Source of the DNA: Solibacillus sp. R5-41
Lineage (GTDB): Bacteria; Bacillota; Bacilli; Bacillales_A; Planococcaceae
Direction of reading: 5' to 3'
Length of the DNA: 64,000 nucleotides
Assembly: GCF_002736105.1 (NCBI RefSeq)
Contig: NZ_CP024123.1
Coordinates: 736,001 to 800,000 of the forward strand
In this document: positions 58,436 through 64,000 of the stretch, one piece after another
Layout of the letters: every line of letters begins with the position of its first letter
Numbering within the stretch: position 1 is the first letter of the stretch
Program-made: the position numbers and the translations under genes
Notes under the pieces: generated by a model
What the model saw: only the letters and a program-made list of their open reading frames with translations
Databases searched by the model: none
Told to the model about the DNA's origin: nothing

Positions 58436-59224
58436 TTATTCATGTTGTTTAGTTGTAATGATTATGCCTTGTTGGTTATCCCCAGATAGCTCATAGCTAT
58501 TTGAATTTTCTAGAGCTTCCTGTGCCTTTTCTATGGACGAATAGTATGAAACCAATATGCCATTTTTGGTTTTGTAAAAGCCGTTTGTTTGTAAGTAGGT
58601 AATATATTCCTCAAGTACCCACTGCTCTGTATACATAATTTCACTATGAGGCAATCCGACATATCGGAAATGCCAAGGTTCAAACGCAATGCCTGTTATT
58701 TCTGTCTTCCCTTCAGGATAGCGTAAAATAAATCCATAACGCCAAGCATTTTGTGCGAGCCATTTACCTTCATCAGATAACCCCATTGGACCGCTCGATG
58801 ATCCGATATCGACGGCAAGACCAGAATTATGCTCACTATAACCAGCTGGCAGCGCAAAGTCCCCACCGAATTCATTAAATACACTTTGTTGCGTGTTGAA
58901 ATCACGGAAGCTACTATTGATTAAAAAGTTCGAAATACCTTCTCCATGCGCTTCTTTTAACATCGTATTTAAATAGTGGGCAAGACGTTGTGAAATTTCC
59001 GTAGTAACATCCGAAATTTCTGCATATTGAATGACTTCACTTGCTTTTATAATATCATTCGGAATGGTTGTTTCATCCACTGCAAATTGGTTATTAATTA
59101 ATCGTAAATCGCCATGATGGATGTGTAAATTTTGCTGGGGCTGTTCATTAGAAGTGGAGCGACTCACATCGAAACCCCATAAACCAATAGCAATTATTAA
59201 TAAAAGTACGATCCATTTTTTCAT
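58436..59224 (-). CDS. D-Ala-D-Ala carboxypeptidase, VanY/M15B family
   Basis: A secreted or membrane-anchored zinc peptidase of 262 residues. An N-terminal signal-anchor (about 4-20) is followed by the VanY domain (about 75-200). Zinc ligands: His and Asp in SEHNSGLAVDIG, and His in FEPWHFRYVG; SSFRDFNTQQSVFNEFG is also typical. It removes the terminal D-Ala from peptidoglycan precursors. The last 60 residues form a small SPOR-like tail (YLQTNGFYKTKNGILVSYYSS). No van operon is nearby, so a housekeeping cell wall role is likely. Confidence 0.88.
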   Translation of the reverse strand: MKKWIVLLLIIAIGLWGFDVSRSTSNEQPQQNLHIHHGDLRLINNQFAVDETTIPNDIIKASEVIQYAEISDVTTEISQRLAHYLNTMLKEAHGEGISNFLINSSFRDFNTQQSVFNEFGGDFALPAGYSEHNSGLAVDIGSSSGPMGLSDEGKWLAQNAWRYGFILRYPEGKTEITGIAFEPWHFRYVGLPHSEIMYTEQWVLEEYITYLQTNGFYKTKNGILVSYYSSIEKAQEALENSNSYELSGDNQQGIIITTKQHE

Positions 59225-59329
59225 TACATTTCCTCTTTTATCGTTTACTTTTTTGCATTAAATTGAAGAATTCCACAAAAGTGTGGGCAATTTTTTCCGT
59301 TCTTATTCTTAAAATGTGGTTTTACATAA

Positions 59330-59518
59330 ATCAATTATGCCTCGGCTAACTTTTGTCCTGATTTTTTCAAAATTGCTTGAAAACCTCCCCTTTAAAATCT
59401 GTGACATCCCCGGGGGGTAACTAGATTCAGCCAGGGTTTGAACCCAAGCTAAGTAAAGTGTCTATTAGGCATTCATCTTCCACTTTTAGAAAAGGTGAAC
59501 TTCTGCTGAATCTAGTTA
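59330..59518 (-). repeat. Interspersed repeat, copy R10 (reverse)
   Basis: On the plus strand it begins ATCAATTATGCCTCGGCTAA, then GTCCTGATTTTTTCAA..TTGAAAA, ATCTGTGACATCC, CATTCATCTTCC and ends TTCTGCTGAATCTAGTTAT, the reverse of the family left end. Confidence 0.9.
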
Positions 59519-59586
59519 TAGTATATCGGACAAAAATTAATAGGAAGTAAAGCAATTTCTTAAGATTTTATGAATGTTTTCTTAAG

Positions 59587-59627
59587 AAAAAAAGCAGCTA
59601 TCCATTCAAGGATAGCTGCTTTTTTTA
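59587..59627. terminator. Terminator of the pot operon
   Basis: AAAGCAGCTATCC pairs with GGATAGCTGCTTT, with A- and T-runs at both sides. It touches the potD stop codon. Confidence 0.94.
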
Positions 59628-60701
59628 TTTCAAGCTCATTTTAAATTCTAAGAAGTATTCGTTGTATTTTCCTAGCCATTCAAGACCAAGGTTTTCGTAT
59701 ACTTCTAGCTTATCGCGTAGCTCATGGTTTGGATAGAAACGTTCGTCTGTGATGACTTCTGGGTCCATAATGTCCCATGCTGCTTCATTTGGTGTAGAAT
59801 AGCCGACGTAGTCAGCGTTTTGAGCTGCGTTTTCCTGATCTAACATGAAGTTAATAAACTTATGTGCACCTTCTACATTTTTTGATGTTTTTGGGATGAC
59901 CATGTTATCAAACCACAAGTTAGTACCTTCTTTAGGAATCGCGTAGTTAAGGTCTTCATTTTCCGACATCATATCTGCTGCTTGCCCCGCCCAAGTTAGC
60001 GCAACAGCAGCTTCGTTATTAATCATTAATGGTGTAATTTCATCGCCAATAATCGCTTTAATATTTGGTGATAATGTAATTAATTTATCGGTTGCCTGAC
60101 GTAAAATTTCATCGTCTTTAATATTTAATGATTCACCGATAGTATTTAACCCCATACCAATTACTTCTCGTGAGCCGTCTACTAAAAACACTTTACGTTT
60201 TAAAGATTCATCCCATAAATCATCCCAAGTTTCGAATGTTAAATGGTCCTCGATTAATTTTGGATTATAAACAATGCCGACCGTACCCCAAAAATAAGGC
60301 AGTGAAAATTCGTTATTCGGGTCAAAAGATAAATTTAAAAAATCAGCATTAAGATTTTTCATGTTTGGGATTAATGTGTGATCCAGCGGAATGAGTAAAT
60401 TATCTTCTTTCATAGATTCCACTGTGTATTCAGATGGAACGGCAATATCATAAGCCGAGCCACCTTGCTGAATTTTTGTTAACATCGCTTCATTGGAGTC
60501 GAATGTTTCATAAATGACATTAATGCCTGTTTCTTGTTCAAACTTTTTGATTAAATCTGTGTCGATATATTCGCCCCAGTTGAAAATGGTTAACGTATCT
60601 TTGCTACCTGCATTGCCTTTTGATTGCATTTGGCCAGCAGCGACAAATAATAGCACACAGAGAATGACAATGGCAATCGTCGCTTGTAATAAATCTCTCA
60701 T
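59625..60701 (-). CDS. potD: Spermidine/putrescine-binding protein PotD
   Basis: Extracellular solute-binding subunit of a polyamine ABC importer, 358 residues. Family blocks: LTIFNWGEYIDTDLIKKFEQETG (split), YDIAVPSEYTVESM, YFWGTVGIVYNP, ALTWAGQAADMM and NAAQNADYVGYSTPNEAA. The N terminus is one hydrophobic helix (about 7-22) without a lipobox Cys at its end, so it may be held by an uncleaved anchor instead of a lipid. It overlaps potC by 4 nt. Spermidine versus putrescine preference cannot be read. Confidence 0.94.
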   Translation of the reverse strand: MRDLLQATIAIVILCVLLFVAAGQMQSKGNAGSKDTLTIFNWGEYIDTDLIKKFEQETGINVIYETFDSNEAMLTKIQQGGSAYDIAVPSEYTVESMKEDNLLIPLDHTLIPNMKNLNADFLNLSFDPNNEFSLPYFWGTVGIVYNPKLIEDHLTFETWDDLWDESLKRKVFLVDGSREVIGMGLNTIGESLNIKDDEILRQATDKLITLSPNIKAIIGDEITPLMINNEAAVALTWAGQAADMMSENEDLNYAIPKEGTNLWFDNMVIPKTSKNVEGAHKFINFMLDQENAAQNADYVGYSTPNEAAWDIMDPEVITDERFYPNHELRDKLEVYENLGLEWLGKYNEYFLEFKMSLK

Positions 60702-61498
60702 CGTTGTCCCTCCGCCATCGCTGATTTTGTACGTTGATTAATGAAGTAATAACCGATGACAACGAGTACAGTGATCGCAAATACTAAACCTGAAATCGCA
60801 TTAACGGTTAATGAAATTCCCGCACGTGCCATAGAGTAAATTTCTACAGATAATGTACTAAACCCATTGCCGGTAACGAAAAACGTAACAGCAAAATCAT
60901 CGAGAGAATACGTTAAGGCCATAAAGAAACCTGCGAATATACCAGGTGAAATATACGGTAAAATAACACGTGTTAAAACATCTCTTTTCGTTGCACCTAA
61001 ATCACGAGCCGCATCAATTAATGATGTGTTCATTTCTAATAGCTTCGGTAAAACCATTAAAACAACAATTGGTACACTAAAAGCGACATGCGATACGAGT
61101 ACCGAAGCAAAACCTAATTTAACACCGATCATTGTGAATAATATTAAGAAGCTGGCACCAATCACAACGTCTGGTGAAACGATTAAAACATTATTTAATG
61201 AAAGGAGCGTATTGCGCATTTTTTTATCTTTAATTGAAACAATACCAATCGCACCAAGCGTTCCAATAACCGTGGCAATTAAGCCTGATAATAAGGCAAC
61301 AATCACGGTATTAATTAAAATAACAATGAGGCGTGAATCATCAAATACAGCCTGGTAATGCTCAAGTGTAAAGGATTCGAAATTGTTCATATTGCCGCCG
61401 CTGTTAAATGAGTAAAAAATTAAATAGAGAATAGGCGCATAAAGCACGGCAAAGACAAGGACTAAATACGCCTTTGAAGCAGCGGATAATTTTTTCAT
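60698..61498 (-). CDS. potC: Polyamine ABC transporter permease PotC
   Basis: Inner membrane permease of 266 residues with six helices. The EAA loop that contacts PotA is AARDLGATKRDVLTRVILPYISPG (split). N-terminal YLVLVFAVLYAPILYLIFYSFN is typical of PotC. It overlaps potB by 1 nt (TAATG) and potD by 4 nt. Confidence 0.94.
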   Translation of the reverse strand: MKKLSAASKAYLVLVFAVLYAPILYLIFYSFNSGGNMNNFESFTLEHYQAVFDDSRLIVILINTVIVALLSGLIATVIGTLGAIGIVSIKDKKMRNTLLSLNNVLIVSPDVVIGASFLILFTMIGVKLGFASVLVSHVAFSVPIVVLMVLPKLLEMNTSLIDAARDLGATKRDVLTRVILPYISPGIFAGFFMALTYSLDDFAVTFFVTGNGFSTLSVEIYSMARAGISLTVNAISGLVFAITVLVVIGYYFINQRTKSAMAEGQR

Positions 61499-62304
61499 TA
61501 TGCGCGCCCTCCTTTAGAATTTTGTTTCGTAACAAGCATAGTTAATAACATAAATACAATTAAGAATACAGCAATTGTCGAACCCATTCCCCAGTTTTGT
61601 GAAACAAGGAATTGCTGCTCAATGGCTGTACCGAGTGTGATGACTTGGTTCCCAGCAATTAATCGTGTAATCATGAATAATGATAATGCAGGAATAAATG
61701 TTACTTGAATACCAGCTTTTACACCATCAATTGTAAGAGGGAATACTACGCGACGGAAAGTCGTCCATGCAGATGCGCCTAAATCACGAGCCGCAAAAAT
61801 TAATGATGGATTCATTTTATCTAATGAGTTAAAGATTGGAATAATCATAAACGGTATGAAAATGTAAACAGCTACGAAAACGAAACTAAAGTCCGTAAAT
61901 AAAATTTGTTTCGGATTAAAGCCAAACACTTCAATTAGCGCATTTATTGGACCATAAAGGCCGAAAATACCAATGAATGCGTACGTTTTTAATAATAGGT
62001 TAATCCAAGAAGGGATAATAATGAGCATTAACCAAAGTCGCTTATGTTTTGTTTTTGTTAATAAATAGGCTGTTGGATATGCAAAAATTAATGTAAATAG
62101 TGTAATTAAAAATGCATACCAAAAGCTACTGAGTGTCATTTTTAAATAAACAGGTGTAAAGAATTTTGCATAATTGGCTAATGTGAAATGGCCATTTAAA
62201 TCAAGTAGTGAGTAATATAAAATTAAGGCGATTGGTGCGATAACGAATAAAATAATCCAAAATAAATATGGAATTAACGGGGCTTTAGCTGTTTTACTAT
62301 TCAT
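61498..62304 (-). CDS. potB: Polyamine ABC transporter permease PotB
   Basis: Inner membrane permease of about 268 residues with six helices. EAA loop: [20 protein letters not shown]. Early segment [21 protein letters not shown] is typical of PotB. I place the start at 62304, which overlaps the end of potA by 8 nt; GGGG lies 9 nt upstream. Longer frames extend into potA only. PotB and PotC form the channel heterodimer. Confidence 0.93.
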   Translation of the reverse strand: MNSKTAKAPLIPYLFWIILFVIAPIALILYYSLLDLNGHFTLANYAKFFTPVYLKMTLSSFWYAFLITLFTLIFAYPTAYLLTKTKHKRLWLMLIIIPSWINLLLKTYAFIGIFGLYGPINALIEVFGFNPKQILFTDFSFVFVAVYIFIPFMIIPIFNSLDKMNPSLIFAARDLGASAWTTFRRVVFPLTIDGVKAGIQVTFIPALSLFMITRLIAGNQVITLGTAIEQQFLVSQNWGMGSTIAVFLIVFMLLTMLVTKQNSKGGRA

Positions 62305-63397
62305 GTTCTTCATCCCCGTACGCTTCAAGACGCTTATCGAAATCTTCTTCTGTTTCATTTAAACGCATGACATGAATGGCTTCAGGATCAAAGTCCAAAC
62401 CGATTTCTTCGCCAACTTCTGCTTTTTTCAGAGAGTGTACGAGCCATTCATTGCCAGCTTCATCATAAGTGGAAAGCTCATAATGCACACCGCGGAATAA
62501 TTGCGTATCAACCGTTACAATTAATTTCCCTTTTTCAGGCGTTGTAATTTCTAAATCTTCAGGTCGGATGACAATATCGATTTTCTCGTTTGGTTTCATT
62601 CCGCCGTCGACACATTCAAATATTTTGCCAGCAAATCTTACTTTATAGTCTTCAATCATGATACCGTCTACAATATTCGATTCTCCTATGAAATCTGCCA
62701 CAAAGCGGTTAATCGGCTCATCATAAATATCTACAGGTGTACCAGATTGTTTTATTTCACCGTGTGATAAAACGAAAATTTCATCACTCATCGCAAGCGC
62801 TTCTTCTTGGTCATGTGTAACGAATACAAATGTCTTGCCAAGACGTTGTTGCAACTCACGTAGCTCATATTGCATCTCTGTGCGTAGCTTTAAATCTAGT
62901 GCTGATAATGGTTCGTCTAATAAAATCACTTCTGGATCATTGACAATCGCACGAGCAATTGCAACGCGTTGACGTTGCCCACCTGACATTTCTGGAATCT
63001 CACGGTTGCCATAACCAGCTAAGTTGACGAATTTTAACGCCTCTTGTACGCGCTCACGAACTTCAGCTTCTTTTACTTTTTTAATACGTAAACCAAATGC
63101 CACATTTTCGAAAACATTTAAATGTGGGAATAATGCATAATCCTGAAATACAGTATTTACTTGACGTTCATTTGCAGGGATATTGTTAATACGTTTTCCA
63201 TTAAAAAAAACATCACCTGTTGAAGCCTCTGTAAAGCCGGCAATAATACGTAAAATGGTTGTTTTACCACAGCCAGATGGACCGAGTAATGTGTAGAATT
63301 TACCTCGCTCTAATTCGAAGTTAATATTTTTTAATACGACTGTTCCATCGTCGAATGATTTTGTGACATTTTCAAAGCGAATAATCGCGTTATCCAT
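62297..63397 (-). CDS. potA: Polyamine ABC transporter ATPase PotA
   Basis: ATPase of 366 residues. Walker [11 protein letters not shown]-loop FQDYALFPH, signature [14 protein letters not shown], Walker [13 protein letters not shown] and switch His [12 protein letters not shown]-terminal TOBE-type domain (about 240-350) is usual for PotA. AAGGAGGT lies upstream. It is the first transport gene of the operon, 17 bp after the regulator gene. Confidence 0.95.
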   Translation of the reverse strand: MDNAIIRFENVTKSFDDGTVVLKNINFELERGKFYTLLGPSGCGKTTILRIIAGFTEASTGDVFFNGKRINNIPANERQVNTVFQDYALFPHLNVFENVAFGLRIKKVKEAEVRERVQEALKFVNLAGYGNREIPEMSGGQRQRVAIARAIVNDPEVILLDEPLSALDLKLRTEMQYELRELQQRLGKTFVFVTHDQEEALAMSDEIFVLSHGEIKQSGTPVDIYDEPINRFVADFIGESNIVDGIMIEDYKVRFAGKIFECVDGGMKPNEKIDIVIRPEDLEITTPEKGKLIVTVDTQLFRGVHYELSTYDEAGNEWLVHSLKKAEVGEEIGLDFDPEAIHVMRLNETEEDFDKRLEAYGDEEHE

Positions 63398-63414
63398 TTC
63401 GTGTACCTCCTAAA

Positions 63415-63957
63415 TTATAAATAAGATTGAGTTGCAACTAATAACAGTTTCGTTATACCATTATGTGCATTAAAAATTTGATGATTTGAAGAAGCTTCAT
63501 AGTAGACAGCGTTTCCTTCACTTGCGATATATTCAGCATTGCCGATGACAACGCGAATGCGACCATTTAAAACATAAATAAAAGTTTCCGCTAAAGATGG
63601 CTCGAATGTTTTAAACTCGGCATCCTTTTGAAGAGTAATGAAGACCGGCTCCATTTCTTTTTCATTGGAAGTTGGAATTAACCATTCGATTTCATATTTT
63701 TTGTCGTGATCGATAAAGCTTTTTTGATCGTCCTTTGTAAAAACAATTTTCTCATTTTCATGCTCATCATCAAAAAAGTCTCGTGGTGTACACCCGAGAA
63801 CTTCTAATAAATTGAATAAAGTTTCAATTGATGGAGAGTTTAAATCGCGTTCTAGTTGTGAAATATAACCTTTTGTCAAATCAGTGCGTTCACCAAGCTC
63901 CTCCTGGGTCAATCCTTTTTTTAATCGGAGCGCCTTGATTTTCGTTCCAATTTGCAT
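63415..63957 (-). CDS. XRE/cupin transcriptional regulator of the pot operon
   Basis: A 180-residue regulator with an N-terminal XRE helix-turn-helix (about 6-60; LRLKKGLTQEELGERTDLTKG, split, then YISQLERDLNSPSI) and a C-terminal cupin domain (about 105-178; PSLAETFIYVLNGRIRVVIG). This architecture matches PuuR-like regulators that sense polyamines. It leads the operon regulator-potA-B-C-D. A perfect inverted repeat at 63976-63996 lies just upstream, suggesting self-regulation. GGAGAGGAG precedes the ATG. Confidence 0.9.
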   Translation of the reverse strand: MQIGTKIKALRLKKGLTQEELGERTDLTKGYISQLERDLNSPSIETLFNLLEVLGCTPRDFFDDEHENEKIVFTKDDQKSFIDHDKKYEIEWLIPTSNEKEMEPVFITLQKDAEFKTFEPSLAETFIYVLNGRIRVVIGNAEYIASEGNAVYYEASSNHQIFNAHNGITKLLLVATQSYL

Positions 63958-63975
63958 ACGGTCACGCTCCTCTCC

Positions 63976-63996
63976 AAGTTTACTTTTGTTAAACTT
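63976..63996. promoter_or_regulatory. Probable operator of the pot regulator
   Basis: AAGTTTA and TAAACTT are perfect inverted arms separated by 7 bp, beginning 18 bp upstream of the regulator start. The position fits an autoregulatory site. The window ends right after it. Confidence 0.6.
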
Positions 63997-64000
63997 TAAG

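Noticed and set aside
17028-59224. VanZ, VanW and VanY-like genes as a glycopeptide resistance system
   Set aside because: The three genes are scattered over 42 kb, and vanH, vanA-type ligase and vanX are missing. Each family is common in ordinary Firmicute chromosomes.
1-64000. tRNA, rRNA, CRISPR arrays, prophage or conjugation genes
   Set aside because: Nothing with the expected sequence patterns was seen on either strand. The dispersed repeats are not regularly spaced and so are not a CRISPR array.

Overview
The window looks like chromosomal DNA from a low-GC, endospore-forming Firmicute of the Planococcaceae/Caryophanaceae type (Solibacillus, Lysinibacillus or a close relative). The evidence is the AT-rich base composition, strong AGGAGG ribosome binding sites, many sporulation genes (cotY/cotZ-type coat gene, spoVAC-D-E, a YjcZ-type tiny membrane protein, spoVIF, a Spo0E-like phosphatase, two phosphorelay-type kinases) and many close counterparts of Bacillus subtilis y-genes (yjcF-G-H, yutG, ywdH, ykvS, ykwC, ykuL/darB, ykuM/ccpC). 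The species call is an inference. No rRNA, tRNA, CRISPR array, prophage or intact transposase gene was seen.

Layout. 0.1-2.1 kb: mgtE and a small unknown gene. 2.1-5.9 kb: spore block (coat protein; lipoprotein-spoVAC-D-E behind a sigma-G-like promoter; yjcZ; spoVIF). 5.9-9.1 kb: yjcF-G-H, yutG-like and a membrane-anchored thermonuclease. 9.1-12 kb: a decayed stretch with repeats, two gene remnants, yceI, an unknown membrane protein and an unlisted 50-residue ORF. 12-19.3 kb: ywdH, a membrane PAS kinase, murE away from the division cluster, a VanZ-like gene, prfC. 19.5-27.6 kb: a three-gene ABC exporter, an RND pump of the SwrC type and an SDR reductase. 27.6-32.2 kb: a manganese (yybP-ykoY) riboswitch with terC, a TrkH-type potassium channel and a B12-binding radical SAM protein. 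32.3-39.4 kb: soluble PAS kinase, MarR, lipoprotein, CPBP protease, ykvS, Spo0E-like protein, VanW-like lipoprotein, endonuclease Q. 39.7-43 kb: tandem TPP riboswitches controlling tenA-thiM-thiD-thiE. 43.2-47.5 kb: AAC(6')-type acetyltransferase, YjdF-like protein, an ECF sigma gene with an internal deletion plus its DUF4179 partner, and a LysM-3D cell-wall protein. 47.7-58.1 kb: ykwC, cheV, ppx-ppk, fadH, darB, ccpC, MFS exporter. 58.4-64 kb: VanY-like peptidase and an XRE/cupin regulator followed by potA-B-C-D.

What stands out. (1) A dense family of interspersed repeats: ten copies of about 90-275 bp plus a fragment, with a conserved left end (TTAACTT..TTCAGCAGAA), an internal palindrome (TTTTTCGAGC..GCTCGAAAAA) and a right-end hairpin. 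Three copies start exactly on the stop codon of the gene before them and one starts in a terminator T-run. (2) A folded leader ahead of darB, the cyclic-di-AMP receptor gene, that matches no riboswitch class I know. (3) Tandem TPP riboswitches, each with its own terminator, with a piece of the repeat family between them. (4) A sigma factor that lacks most of region 2 but keeps its overlapping partner gene. (5) Operator-like sites in informative places: a FadR-like box before fadH, a WalR-like box before the yocH-like gene, and a perfect inverted repeat before the pot regulator.

All calls come from reading the sequence and translations. No database search or folding program was run.
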